A DNA stretch of 58,257 nucleotides. Origin: Chitinophagales bacterium (GTDB lineage Bacteria; Bacteroidota; Bacteroidia; Chitinophagales; Chitinophagaceae). Each line of letters begins with the position of its first letter. The first letter of the stretch is position 1. The DNA lies in assembly GCA_015654595.1 (NCBI GenBank), contig JAATGQ010000237.1, forward strand, positions 1 to 58,257, given 5' to 3'. The notes beneath the pieces were generated by a model. That model did no database searches. It worked only from the letters and a program-made list of their open reading frames with translations, and was not told where the DNA came from. The translations under genes and the position numbers were made by a program. This document shows positions 43,842-53,600 of the stretch, in pieces.

Positions 43842-45179
43842 TCAGAGGATCCCAATGGCTTTTTGAAGCCGGCAATAGCTGTAGATGCGCTCTATTTCGG
43901 CGTTGGTTACTTTTAGTTCGGCTTCGATCTTGATATTAGTAGCATCGATCAGATCTGTCAGCAAGGCCAGCTTGTTAAAATACCGCTGCTCTACGATCCG
44001 GTAGTTTTCTTCCGCCGAATGCAGGTCGTGCCGGGCGGTCTGTAATTGATCGACGCTTTGGTTATACAGCACAAAATTGTTTCGTACGCCTACTTCAACG
44101 TTTTGCCGGACCAGGGAGTCTCTCTTTCCGGTCAGCTCGACGTAGATAGAACCCGATTTGATCTTTCGCGGTGACTGATAGAGCGATCCAATGTTGTAAT
44201 GAAGGCTTGCGCCGGCTACCCAGTAGTTATAATAAATATCCGCTGCCGGGATAGAAGTCAGGTAGGGGCGCGAAAAATTATTGGAGGCAAACAGACTAAG
44301 GGTAGGAGAGCGCTGGCTTTTTATAATACGCAGATTTGTCTCCGCTATCTGCTTTTCCCGAAGACTGATGTTGATCTCATGATTTTCGTGATCAGCCTGG
44401 TTGAGCAGGTCTTCGACAGAAGCAACGGGCGTTTCGCTGGTGATCAGTGTGGTATCGGGAATGATGCGGGCCTTGTCGGAAAGACCAAGGACGACGTTGA
44501 GCTGGTTATTCAGTTCGACGATGCTTCTTGCGATATTACGGGTATTTAGCTCGTAATCAGAGATCGTAAGCTCTGTACGCAATACGTCGTTTTGCGTGAC
44601 GATGCCTTGCCGGCGCAGCTCCAGGATATTCTTTAGCCGCTGCCGCGCCAGGTTGGTATTGTTGATGAATACCTTCCGTTGGTTGAGCAGCCGGAAGATA
44701 TCGAGATAGCCGGCAGCCACCAGGAATTTGATATCTACCTGATCCTTTTCGAGGTTCAGATAAGCGATCTGTTCTTCCAGGCCGGCTTTTTTTATCGTAT
44801 TGTTTATCCTGCCGCCGCTGAAGATCGTCTCGGAGGCATCCACTGTAAACTGGGTCAGATGATGCGGCAGATGCGTGACGGAATGATGATCAAAATTGGG
44901 GGTATAATTATTAGAGTTGCTGAGATAGCCGTAGTTAAGATTAGTAGACAGTTCGGGCAGCCTGTCGAGTTTTTCGACGGCCGTCTGTTGTCTTGCCAGA
45001 TCGATGGCGACATGTCTTGTCTGCAGCTGCACGCTGTTTTGCAATGCGAGCTGAAAGGCCGCTGACATAGTAAGCGGCGTGTTCCCAAGACTGTCCTGAC
45101 CACGGGCCACAGAAATGAAGGACAGGAAAATACTGATCAGTGAAAGGAAATGTTTTGGTTTAAACAAGTAGGTATACAT
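43842..45179 (-). CDS. TolC-family outer-membrane efflux channel
   Basis: This 445-residue outer-membrane efflux protein has a signal peptide ending at ARGQ and the two OEP repeats, with long helices such as RRQGIVTQNDVLRTELTISD. It is the first gene of the EmrAB-type operon and is separate from the RND operon's channel (10635-11996). It lies divergent from the SDR/AraC pair with 182 bases of repeat-rich DNA between them, suggesting shared control. Confidence 0.9.
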   Translation of the reverse strand: MYTYLFKPKHFLSLISIFLSFISVARGQDSLGNTPLTMSAAFQLALQNSVQLQTRHVAIDLARQQTAVEKLDRLPELSTNLNYGYLSNSNNYTPNFDHHSVTHLPHHLTQFTVDASETIFSGGRINNTIKKAGLEEQIAYLNLEKDQVDIKFLVAAGYLDIFRLLNQRKVFINNTNLARQRLKNILELRRQGIVTQNDVLRTELTISDYELNTRNIARSIVELNNQLNVVLGLSDKARIIPDTTLITSETPVASVEDLLNQADHENHEINISLREKQIAETNLRIIKSQRSPTLSLFASNNFSRPYLTSIPAADIYYNYWVAGASLHYNIGSLYQSPRKIKSGSIYVELTGKRDSLVRQNVEVGVRNNFVLYNQSVDQLQTARHDLHSAEENYRIVEQRYFNKLALLTDLIDATNIKIEAELKVTNAEIERIYSYCRLQKAIGIL

Positions 45180-45239
45180 AAGTTGAACGATTCCAATGTA
45201 AAGCTAATCGCAAGACCAGCCTTGATCAATGTATATATC

Positions 45240-45342
45240 CTACCCTCTATGGTAGATATCCACGCTCACCGTGGATTGATTGAATTTCGCAAATAATGGA
45301 TTGATTGCGGCAAACAGGATAGCTCTTATCGCTGTATCTTTG
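45240..45342. promoter_or_regulatory. Divergent control region with two dyads, a direct repeat and a -7 box
   Basis: Four elements lie within 103 bases. A dyad CTACC-ctctat-GGTAG spans 45240-45255. A perfect dyad ATCCACG-ctcac-CGTGGAT spans 45258-45276. A direct repeat TGGATTGATTG occurs at 45272-45282 and 45297-45307, each followed by CGCAAA or CGGCAAA. A perfect Bacteroidetes -7 box, TATCTTTG, is at 45335-45342, 20 bases before the SDR ATG. AraC-type regulators commonly bind direct repeats, so the neighbouring AraC protein is the likely ligand. The same region may control both the SDR/AraC genes and the EmrAB-type pump. Confidence 0.6.
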
Positions 45343-45361
45343 TATTGTAAATAAATTTAAT

Positions 45362-46126
45362 ATGGAAAAGAAAAATAAGATCGCCCTTGTTACCGGCGGA
45401 AGCCGCGGAATAGGGAAGGACACGGCCCTGCGTTTGGCGGGCAAAGGTTTGGACGTCATTATTACTTATAATGCCAAGGCCGACGACGCCAACGAGGTTG
45501 TAGCGCAAATTGAGAAGGCCGGTCAGAAAGCTGCCGCTTTGCAGCTCAGCATCGGGGAAATAAAGGGGTTGGACGATTTTACGGCTCGTTTGCAGGAGAT
45601 CCTGCAGCACAAGTTCAATACCGACCGGTTCGATTTCCTGGTCAACAACGCCGGCTCCGGAGCTTATGGCATGATCAGCGCTGCTACGGAAGAGTTCTTT
45701 GATCACACGTTGAATGTCCATTTCAAGGGCGTCTACTTTCTGACGCAGAAGCTGATCCCGGTGTTAAACGACGGCGGCGGTATCGTTAATGTCGCTACGG
45801 CTTTGACACGGCTTACCTCTCCGAACTCATCTGTTTATGCGTGTATGAAAAGCGCTGTCGAAACCTTTACCCGGTATGTAGCCAAAGAGTATGGCGCAAG
45901 GGGTATCAGGGCCAATACCGTTGCTCCCGGACCGGTCATGACGGACTTTGGGGACGCGCATATCCGCAGCAATCCCGAATTGCAGAAGATGCTTAGCAGC
46001 GTTACCGCCCTTGGTCGGGTAGGAGTAGCCGAAGATCTAGGCGGGGTGATCTCTTTCCTGTGTACGGAGGATGCCCGTTGGGTAAATGGTCAGCGGATCG
46101 AGGTTTCGGGCGGCATTCAGCTGTAA
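45362..46126 (+). CDS. SDR-family oxidoreductase with altered catalytic residue
   Basis: This 254-residue classical short-chain dehydrogenase has the Rossmann motif TGGSRGIG (residues 11-18), NNAG (95-98) and the catalytic Tyr159 and Lys163 in YACMK. The position that is Ser in most SDRs (13 residues before the Tyr) is Thr146 in VNVATAL. Thr can replace Ser in some SDRs, but with altered efficiency. The substrate is unknown. The AraC gene follows after 37 bases, with its own -7 box between, so the two genes may share or split control. Confidence 0.9.
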   Translation: MEKKNKIALVTGGSRGIGKDTALRLAGKGLDVIITYNAKADDANEVVAQIEKAGQKAAALQLSIGEIKGLDDFTARLQEILQHKFNTDRFDFLVNNAGSGAYGMISAATEEFFDHTLNVHFKGVYFLTQKLIPVLNDGGGIVNVATALTRLTSPNSSVYACMKSAVETFTRYVAKEYGARGIRANTVAPGPVMTDFGDAHIRSNPELQKMLSSVTALGRVGVAEDLGGVISFLCTEDARWVNGQRIEVSGGIQL

Positions 46127-46139
46127 ACACCAAAATCAG

Positions 46140-46147
46140 TATCTTTG
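46140..46147 (+). promoter_or_regulatory. Bacteroidetes -7 box upstream of the AraC gene
   Basis: TATCTTTG matches TAnnTTTG exactly and lies 17 bases before the AraC ATG (46164). No convincing TTTG -33 element is at the right distance, so strength is uncertain. It would give AraC a promoter of its own in addition to readthrough from the SDR. Confidence 0.45.
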
Positions 46148-46163
46148 ATTCATACCAATTGTC

Positions 46164-47072
46164 ATGTCTACGCTTTCTTCACTCGAGGATTTCTACCAGC
46201 GCAATGCCGCTTCCTTACCGGAAGGCATCGTGAAGGAGATCGGTCACTTCAATGTTTTTGAGGCCGAGAAACTCTTCGATAAAACAACGGGTCAGCGGAT
46301 CATGCCTTATAGCCGCAGGGCTTACTACAAGATCAGCTGGCTGAGGGGAAAGAGCAGGGCTGAGTATGCCGATAAGGTGATCGACGTGAAAGCCAATGCC
46401 CTGCTATTTGCCACGCCAAAGATCCCTTATCATTGGGTGCCGGAGGATGGCAATCAAAGCGGAATGTTTTGCATCTTTACGCCTGAATTCCTTTCTGCGA
46501 GGAATTCGGGCGTTATATTGGACGAACTGCCCATCTTTCAGCCCGGCCAGGTGCCGGTCTTCCAGCTATCTGCGCAGGAAGTAGAAGAAGTGGCGGCGCT
46601 TTTCCGGAAAATGCAGACCGAACTGGCAGGGGATTACAAGTTCAAATACGACCTGCTGCGAAACCTGCTGCAGGAGTTGATTCATTACGGTCAGAAGCTG
46701 CAGCCGCTGTCATCGCTCAGCACCACGCAGAATGCGTCACAGCGGATCTCGTCGTTGTTTATCGAATTACTCGAACGGCAGTTTCCCCTGGACTCGCCAA
46801 GGCAAAAACTAGGTCTGCGAACGGCAAAAGACTATGCCGATCGGCTGGCCGTCCACGTTAATCATTTGAATAAAGTGCTGAAAGAGGTTACGGGCAGCAC
46901 GACTACAGAGCTGATCAGCGGCAGGGTTGCCCAGGAGGCAAAGATCATGCTCAAACAAACCGATTGGAGTGTGGGGGATATTGGATATTCCCTTGGCTTT
47001 GAAGACGCCGCACATTTTTCCCACTTTTTTAAGAAACAGACGGCGATGAAGCCGCTGGAATTTCGCTCTTAA
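46164..47072 (+). CDS. AraC-family transcriptional regulator
   Basis: This 302-residue regulator has a cupin-like N-terminal ligand domain (about residues 1-170) and a C-terminal double HTH (about 205-300, with TTTELISGRVAQEAKIMLKQ and GDIGYSLGFEDAAHFSHFFKKQTAM). The second helix motif is a good match to the AraC signature. It is encoded with the SDR and divergent from the EmrAB-TolC-type pump, so it probably controls the pump and/or the SDR in response to a toxic small molecule. It ends at a strong terminator. Confidence 0.92.
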   Translation: MSTLSSLEDFYQRNAASLPEGIVKEIGHFNVFEAEKLFDKTTGQRIMPYSRRAYYKISWLRGKSRAEYADKVIDVKANALLFATPKIPYHWVPEDGNQSGMFCIFTPEFLSARNSGVILDELPIFQPGQVPVFQLSAQEVEEVAALFRKMQTELAGDYKFKYDLLRNLLQELIHYGQKLQPLSSLSTTQNASQRISSLFIELLERQFPLDSPRQKLGLRTAKDYADRLAVHVNHLNKVLKEVTGSTTTELISGRVAQEAKIMLKQTDWSVGDIGYSLGFEDAAHFSHFFKKQTAMKPLEFRS

Positions 47073-47080
47073 GGGGATAG

Positions 47081-47111
47081 AAGAAGCCCTCAGCATAGCT
47101 GAGGGCTTCTT
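47081..47111. terminator. Strong terminator between AraC and alcohol dehydrogenase
   Basis: A 14-bp perfect stem (AAGAAGCCCTCAGC with its complement) closes a 3-base loop between the AraC stop and the convergent dehydrogenase stop. Confidence 0.9.
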
Positions 47112-47113
47112 GA

Positions 47114-48178
47114 CTAGTTAGTATTCTTCAGCGAGGCCATGTCGATCACGAACCGGTAGCGGACGTCGCCTTTGAGCAGGCGTTCGTATGCTTCATTGAT
47201 CTGATCAATCTTAATCAGCTCGATGTCGGATGTGATATTGTGCTCTGCGCAGAAGTCCAGCATTTCCTGTGTCTCTTTTATACTGCCGATAGGCGAGCCG
47301 GCAAAGCTTTTGCGGCCCATGATCACGCTGAACGCATGGACGGGCAGCGGGAATTCGGGTGCGCCGACAAGAGCCAGGGCCCCCTGAACCTTCAGCAGAC
47401 GCAGGTAGGCGTTGATATCATGTTCCGCAGAGACTGCGTCGATGATCAGGTGGAGCTTGCCTGTGAATTTTTTCATTTGCTCCGGGTCCTTCGACAGGAC
47501 GACCTCATCGGCGCCCAGACGTTTCGCGTCTGCGAATTTTGATTCCGAAGTCGTAAAGACGACGACGTGTGCGCCCATAGCCTTTGCCAGCTTGATAGCC
47601 ATGTGGCCAAGTCCGCCGATACCGACTACGCCTACATTCTTGCCGGGTCCGGCATTCCAGTGCCGCAGCGGCGAATAGGTGGTAATGCCCGCGCAGAGCA
47701 GCGGAGCCGTAGCGGCCAGGTCGAGGTTTCCAGGAACGCGCAGTACGTAGTTCTCGTCGACGACGACGCTTTCCGAATATCCGCCATAGGTTTGGGCGGG
47801 GGGCAGGTGTTTGTCCGGATCATTATAGGTGCCGGTAAAACCAGGTTCGCAGAACTGTTCCAGCCCTTCTTTACAATATTCACATTCACGGCAGGAATCG
47901 ACGATACAACCTACGGCTGCCAGATCGCCTACCTTGAATTTGGTGACATGGCTGCCTACGCGGCTGATCCTTCCTACGATCTCATGGCCGGGGACCACTG
48001 GGTAGACTGCATTGTGCCATTCGTTCCTGGCGGTGTGGAGGTCGGAATGACATACGCCGCAAAACAGGATATCGATCTCTACGTCATGCGGTGTGGTGAT
48101 CCTCCGGTTGATAGTTAATTGCCTGAGTGGGGCAGTGGCGCCTTCTGCGCCAAATGCTTTTACGCTTTTTACTTCCAT
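47114..48178 (-). CDS. Zinc-dependent alcohol dehydrogenase (cinnamyl-alcohol-type, YahK-like)
   Basis: This 354-residue medium-chain dehydrogenase reduces aldehydes with NAD(P)H. The catalytic zinc site is Cys43 in CGVCHSDLH with His65-Glu66 (PGHE). The structural zinc Cys4 lobe is Cys96, 99, 102 and 110 in CRECEYCKEGLEQFC. The Rossmann motif is GIGGLGHMAIKLAKAMGA near residue 180. The overall sequence resembles the broad-specificity YahK/AdhC group used for aldehyde detoxification. It is followed upstream by the cupin gene with 21 bases between, probably one operon. Confidence 0.93.
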   Translation of the reverse strand: MEVKSVKAFGAEGATAPLRQLTINRRITTPHDVEIDILFCGVCHSDLHTARNEWHNAVYPVVPGHEIVGRISRVGSHVTKFKVGDLAAVGCIVDSCRECEYCKEGLEQFCEPGFTGTYNDPDKHLPPAQTYGGYSESVVVDENYVLRVPGNLDLAATAPLLCAGITTYSPLRHWNAGPGKNVGVVGIGGLGHMAIKLAKAMGAHVVVFTTSESKFADAKRLGADEVVLSKDPEQMKKFTGKLHLIIDAVSAEHDINAYLRLLKVQGALALVGAPEFPLPVHAFSVIMGRKSFAGSPIGSIKETQEMLDFCAEHNITSDIELIKIDQINEAYERLLKGDVRYRFVIDMASLKNTN

Positions 48179-48199
48179 AACAAATTGCTTTTTGAATGT

Positions 48200-48598
48200 T
48201 TATTTGCTTTCGTATTGCTCGTCTGTTACCTGTTCCATCCAGTCTACGGGCGAACCGTTCTGTTTTTCCTGTATGGCGATATGGCTCATTGCTGTCGTGG
48301 CGGTGGCGCCATGCCAGTGTCTTTCTCCCGGTGAAAACCAGACAATATCACCGGGAAGGATGGTCTGTCTTTCTTCCCCTTCCTTTTGAGCCCAGCCGCA
48401 TCCTGCCGTCACGATCAGCGTCTGGCCTAAAGGATGGGTATGCCAGGCTGTGCGGGCGCCAGGTTCAAACGTGACCAGCGCCATCGCGACCCTTGCCGGA
48501 TCGGGCGGACTGATCAGCGGATCGATCCTTACAGTGCCGGTAAAATAGTCGGAAGGCCCTTTCCCCGAAGGTTGGGAGCCGCTGCGTATGATCTGCAT
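48200..48598 (-). CDS. Cupin-domain protein
   Basis: This 132-residue single-domain cupin has the conserved double-stranded beta-helix motifs. The first is [18 protein letters not shown] with the His-x-His pair near residues 53-55, and the second is [17 protein letters not shown] near residues 83-99. The histidines can bind a metal. The pattern resembles cupins annotated as hydroxynitrile-lyase-like or tautomerase-like, but the activity is unknown. It shares an operon with the zinc alcohol dehydrogenase. Its upstream region (48599-48812) has an AT-rich stretch and a CCGTGCTG dyad (48759-48781), no gene. Confidence 0.85.
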   Translation of the reverse strand: MQIIRSGSQPSGKGPSDYFTGTVRIDPLISPPDPARVAMALVTFEPGARTAWHTHPLGQTLIVTAGCGWAQKEGEERQTILPGDIVWFSPGERHWHGATATTAMSHIAIQEKQNGSPVDWMEQVTDEQYESK

Positions 48599-48819
48599 GA
48601 CTTTCGCGGTTTTGGTGTTGCGACAGCAAAGTTATCGGAAGGAATGGACTGGCTGTTAACGATTGTCAAACAAAAAATTAATAAATTCAAACCAAACCAG
48701 AAAGTTTGTCGATAGGGATGAGGAAGGCCGCCGGGTCTTGCTGACAAAGGGTATTTACCCGTGCTGCGGAGATCAGCACGGTTGAGGAGTGGGTAAAATA
48801 AGTTTTTGTTATAAAAAAG

Positions 48820-48848
48820 CCCCCAAAATATGTCTGACATTTTGGGGG
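48820..48848. terminator. Terminator after the epimerase-like gene
   Basis: A 10-bp perfect stem (CCCCCAAAAT with its complement) and a 9-base loop are followed on the minus strand by CTTTTTTAT, downstream of the minus-strand SDR/epimerase stop (48875). Confidence 0.85.
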
Positions 48849-48874
48849 TACTTCGCGTAGCCAGGACCTTTTTC

Positions 48875-49777
48875 TTATGCATTAAAGTAGTAGTCGTGGT
48901 CGAGATCTTCCAGCAATCCGGGCTGGGTGGGGTTCCATCCCAGCCTTTCCCGCGTCAGCTTACTTGACGTGGGGTTGTCCAGCGAAAGGAAGCCCGCCAG
49001 AAAACCGAAGAAGGCAGCTGCTTCCTCTTTTGATTTGGAGACGACCGGAATGCCAAGCCTGCGGCCAATGACAGCGGCAATGTCTTTGATGGCAATGCCT
49101 TCTTCTGCTGCCCCGTGGTATTTTGCGCCCTTTTCACCTTTCTCCAGGGCCAGCACAAAGAGTCTGGCTGCATCCAGACGATGTATGGCAGGCCAGCGGT
49201 TGAGCCCTTCGCCGATATAGGCAGCTTCTCCTTTCTGACGGGCCAGATCGATTACCATTGGGATAAAACCTTTTTCTCCCTCGCCATGAACGGTCGGCGC
49301 GAGTCGTATAGTCGATACGCGTATTCCTTTTTCTGCAAGGATGGCGGCGCCTTCGTCTGAAGCGACACGGGGAAGCACATTCGAACCTGCGGGCGGATCG
49401 GTGTCTTCGGTGGCCAGCACACCTGGTGTCATCAAGGCTGTTCCGGAGGTGATCACCAGCGGACGGTCTGAACCTGCCAGCACTTCGCCCATCGCCAGGA
49501 TAGCCTGTTTGTCGGCAGCACAGCTGGCCAGATAATTGGCGGCAAAATCGTCGTGGTTAAACGCGGTATGGATGATCCCATCCGCCTGGGCAGCGCCGCT
49601 GCGAAGAAGCTCGAGGTCTTCCACCTTACCGGGGAGTACTTCAGCGCCCAGCGCAGCCACTTTCTTTGCGGAAGCATCGCTACGGGCAAGCCCCAATACC
49701 TGATGTCCTGAGCTGATCAATTCTTTTACCACGGCCGAGCCGATAAAGCCTGAAGCGCCTGTAACAAAAACTCGCAT
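48875..49777 (-). CDS. NAD-dependent epimerase/dehydratase-type SDR
   Basis: This 300-residue extended-type SDR begins with the NAD-binding motif VTGASGFIGSAVVKELISSG. The sequence is of the kind often labelled SDR family oxidoreductase or NAD-dependent epimerase. The catalytic YxxxK motif is not clearly visible in the expected place, so it may be an atypical member. The frame is open to 49861, but the ATG at 49777 gives the canonical start. It is divergent from the Crp/Fnr regulator (158 bases apart), which is the likely controller. Confidence 0.88.
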   Translation of the reverse strand: MRVFVTGASGFIGSAVVKELISSGHQVLGLARSDASAKKVAALGAEVLPGKVEDLELLRSGAAQADGIIHTAFNHDDFAANYLASCAADKQAILAMGEVLAGSDRPLVITSGTALMTPGVLATEDTDPPAGSNVLPRVASDEGAAILAEKGIRVSTIRLAPTVHGEGEKGFIPMVIDLARQKGEAAYIGEGLNRWPAIHRLDAARLFVLALEKGEKGAKYHGAAEEGIAIKDIAAVIGRRLGIPVVSKSKEEAAAFFGFLAGFLSLDNPTSSKLTRERLGWNPTQPGLLEDLDHDYYFNA

Positions 49778-49901
49778 AGATTTCTGTTTTGAATTAAAAA
49801 TAATGGATTGTCGACTGCAAAATTGAGACCCGGCAGGTTGGGAAAAAAGGTCATTTGACACAAAAATGGCAGTTTATGGCGTTCCTACAGCTCTTTAGAA
49901 C

Positions 49902-49909
49902 TAACTTTG
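49902..49909 (+). promoter_or_regulatory. Bacteroidetes -7 box upstream of the Crp/Fnr regulator
   Basis: TAACTTTG matches TAnnTTTG exactly, 26 bases before the regulator ATG (49936). No TTTG at the usual distance is found, only TTTA at 49873-49876, so it is a partial promoter match. Confidence 0.45.
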
Positions 49910-49935
49910 AGAAATTCGAAACCTAATTCGGGTAT

Positions 49936-50523
49936 ATGTTTGAGCATTTTGAGCGGTATGCAGCGGCGCTTGTCGACCTGACGGATCAGGAGCTTCAATC
50001 CATACGGTCTATGGTAACCATGAGGACTATTCCCAAACGCGGGCTGCTATTAAAGGAAGGGGAGATCTGCCGTTGCAAGTTCTTTGTTGCAAAAGGGCTG
50101 CTGAGAACATACCGGCTTGCCCCCGACGGCTCGGAATACGTGATGCGTTTTGCCTCCGAAAATACATGGATCAACGACCCGGAGAGCTATTTTAGCCAGA
50201 CACCCTCCATCTATACTATCGAAGCGTTGGAACCTACCGAAGTGATCGGCTGGACAAAGGAGGGCTTTGAACAGCAACACCAGGAGATACCCGGTATAAG
50301 AAAGCTGGCCAGCCTGATCCTTGTCCATACCCTTAATGAAGGGCAAAACCGCATTCTCTCCAATATCAGCAGTACGCCGGAAGAAAAGTACCGGGAATTT
50401 GTCAAGACTTATCCCGACATTTTCCAACGGGTACCCTTGCATATGGTCGCTTCTTATCTTGGGATCTCCAGGGAAACGCTGAGCCGGGTAAGGCAGGCCT
50501 TAGTAAAGCAGCGCGTTGTCTGA
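49936..50523 (+). CDS. Crp/Fnr-family transcriptional regulator
   Basis: This 195-residue regulator has a cyclic-nucleotide-binding-like beta-roll (about residues 20-110) and a C-terminal winged HTH (about 160-190, HMVASYLGISRETLSRVRQAL). The N-terminal FNR cysteine cluster is absent, so it is not an oxygen-sensing Fe-S form. It stands alone, divergent from the epimerase-like SDR. Such regulators in Bacteroidetes often control one neighbouring oxidoreductase gene. Confidence 0.9.
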   Translation: MFEHFERYAAALVDLTDQELQSIRSMVTMRTIPKRGLLLKEGEICRCKFFVAKGLLRTYRLAPDGSEYVMRFASENTWINDPESYFSQTPSIYTIEALEPTEVIGWTKEGFEQQHQEIPGIRKLASLILVHTLNEGQNRILSNISSTPEEKYREFVKTYPDIFQRVPLHMVASYLGISRETLSRVRQALVKQRVV

Positions 50524-50636
50524 CGGCGGAGGCGGCCTGTATCGAAACCGAACGTTTTCAGCCGCTGCCGCGTCATCTCCCTGATAGGAGAGTATGATTC
50601 GCGAGGTGAATAGAGATCACTTGACGGATAAAAAAC

Positions 50637-50677
50637 TATCAAGATTTTGATATCAAACGGCTTAAGTTTGACTTCAA
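50637..50677. promoter_or_regulatory. Cluster of dyads upstream of susC-like gene
   Basis: Within 41 bases there are TATCAA-gatt-TTGATA (50637-50652), TTGATATCAA (50647-50656), CAAAC-ggcttaa-GTTTG (50654-50670) and TTTGA-ct-TCAAA (50666-50677). They end 10 bases before the SusC start. A possible promoter is TTGAC at 50621 with AGATTTTG at 50642 (two mismatches to TAnnTTTG). They look like stacked operator sites for the PUL regulator, which lies outside the window. Confidence 0.45.
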
Positions 50678-50687
50678 ATTGCTTGAC

Positions 50688-53600
50688 ATGCGAAAGTTGA
50701 TACGCCATCTAACTGTATTTCTGCTATTTCTGACGACGCTGACCCACGTCGTCCATGCCCAGACAAAAACCGTGACCGGGGTCGTCAAAGACGAGAAAGG
50801 CAACCCGCTTGCGGGCGCCACCATTACGGTAAAAAACGAAAAAGCTTCTTCCACCAGCGACGCCAGCGGCAATTTTTCTATCCACGTCCCCGCGTCGGCC
50901 AAAACCCTTGTCATCACTTATGTCGGAATGCAGGAGGCAAGCCTTGCGATCCCTGCCTCCGGAAGTCTGTCGGTCGTGCTGAAAGCCGGCGGCGAAAATC
51001 TTGGCGATGTGGTAGTCGTTGCCTATGGCACCGCCCGGCGAGGGAACCTCACCGGTTCCGTAGAAACCCTATCGGGAAGCGACCTGTTAAAAGGGAATCC
51101 TACCAATATCGTATCAGGGATGCAGGGTAAGATCTCCGGTGCGGTGATCAGCCAGAGTGATGGAGCGCCGGGCGCAGGACTGAACATCACCATCCGCGGC
51201 TCCAACTCCTTTCTCGGAACACAGCCGCTCTATGTTATAGACGGCATACCCTACATCATCGGTAACGGGGACGCTACACCAGCCTCCGCCACGGGAAGCG
51301 AACAGTCCACGGTCAATGCGCTTTCGTTTCTGAACCCCAACGACATCGAATCGATCACGATCCTCAAAGACGCTTCCGCAACAGCGATCTACGGATCGAG
51401 AGGCGCTAATGGAGTAGTCATCATCACCACAAAGAAAGGCAAGCTGGGCGCGGATAAAGTAGAGGTAAACGCCAACCTGGGTATCAGCAGAGTGATCCGT
51501 GAAATAAAGATGCTCGACGCATTTGGATATGCGACGATGCAAAACGAGGCGTATACCAACGCCAACTATTTTGAACCGGGCCCTACGCCAAGGACGGTCC
51601 CTTTTCCCGGAGAATTGCAAGAGTCTCCCACCAATCCGGATTCTACGGTATACTTTCCCGGACCAAAGGATTTTATCGGGCATAGCACCGACTGGCAAAA
51701 AGAGATCTTTCAGACGGGGATCACCAATAACTATTCCGTGAATTTTTCCGGGGCTAACGATGCCGGCAGCTATCTGATCTCGGGTAGTTATCTCGGTCAG
51801 ACCGGCGTGATCGACAAATCCAAATTCGAACAGTTCGGCATCCGTGCGAATCTGACCCGCAATGTTAAAAAATGGCTGACGGTCGGCTCCAATACAAGTT
51901 TCAACCGCAGCACCAACCAGCTGGTCAAAACCAACAACGAAGACCTCAGCGGCGGGGTAGGCGTAGTCAAGGCTGCGCTGGCCTTTGCGCCCACTGCGCC
52001 GTTGTACGATTCAGGAACCAGTAACTTTACCGCGGCAACGCAGGTCTCCAATCCCTATGTCTACGCACGTGTCGTAAAAAACCAGATCCTGGTCTCCAAT
52101 ATCTTCTCCGCCAATTACCTGGAAGCAAAGATCATCGACGGATTGACCTTCCGGCAGAACATCGGGATCAGTTATTATAATAACCAGCGAGAACAGTATT
52201 ATCCCCGGTCGACCTTCGAAGGGCTTTCGTATCTGGGACTGGCCTATGAAGCGCAGGGATGGTATAATTCCATCACTTCTGAAAGTCTGCTCAATTATCT
52301 GCGAACGATAAAAGGCCATTCGCTGACCTTTACCGCGGGATTTACCTATGAAGACGATCAAAGCAGGACAAAGAACCAGCAGGCCAGCAATTTTGTAAAT
52401 GACCAGCTGCAGGACAATAATATGAGCGGCGGTCAGAATATACCGATCATCAGCTCCAACCGCAGCAAGTCCGACCTGGTATCTTTCATCGGCCGTATCA
52501 ATGATAACTGGAAGGACCGCTATCTGCTGCAGCTGTCCTTTCGCGATGATGGAACCAGCAAGTTCGCTCCCCGGAACCGCTGGTCGCAATTCCCTGCTGC
52601 CGCTTTTGCCTGGCATTTGTCCAATGAACCTTTTATGGACGGGCTGCTGAATACGCTCAATGACGCCAAGATCAGGGTCAGCTATGGCCGGACCGGCAAC
52701 CAGGGGATCAGCCCTTATGCCACCTTGTCGAAGCTGATCCCTTATCCCTATACGTTTAACGGGTCGCTTGCCAACGGCTATGCTGATGACTTTTATGCAG
52801 GCCCGGGCAATGCCAACCTGAAATGGGAAACGACGGATCAATACGACGCCGGTATCGATCTTGGCTTTTTGAAGAACCGCGTTGCCTTCCATGCCGATAT
52901 CTATTACAAACGCACCCACGACCTGCTTCAGAACATCACTATCCCGCCTTCTACGGGCTTTGGCACCCAGCTGGTCAACAGGGGAGAGGTCGCCAACAAG
53001 GGGCTTGAGCTGAGCGTTGCTGCGATACCCATAACCAACAAAGACTTCAACTGGAATCTTTCCGCCAATATTTCGTTCAACCGCAACAAGATCATCAGCC
53101 TGGGCGGCGGCGTACAGGAACAGTTCGCCACGCGTATCAATACCAACGGCGACCAACCCTTTATCCAGAAGGTCGGCAAGCCCATCGGCGCGCTGTATGG
53201 CTATGTAGAACAGGATATCTATAAGAATGAGGCGGAGGTAAGGAGCGATCCCGTTATGGCTGGCCAGCCCGATGCCATTATCGCGCGGACCGTTGGTGAG
53301 ATCCGGTACAAAGACCTCGACCACGATGGCGCCATCACCTCCAAGGACCAGCAGCTGATCGGGAATGTAAACCCCAGTTTTACATACGGGTTCACCAACA
53401 GCTTTACTTATAAGAACTTCGACCTCAATTTCCTGATCCAGGGGGTATACGGAAACGATATCATCAACATGAACACCTATTACCTTTCGAATATCGGCGG
53501 ATTCAACAATGTCACCCAGAAAATGTGGAACGACCGGTGGACCTTTACCAACTGGGAACATGCCAAAGGACCCAAGGCAGAAGAGCAATACTGGCGGCAG

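Noticed and set aside
48529..48882. A 117-codon minus-strand frame in the cupin-epimerase gap
   Set aside because: It overlaps the cupin N-terminus and a terminator, and its sequence looks non-coding.
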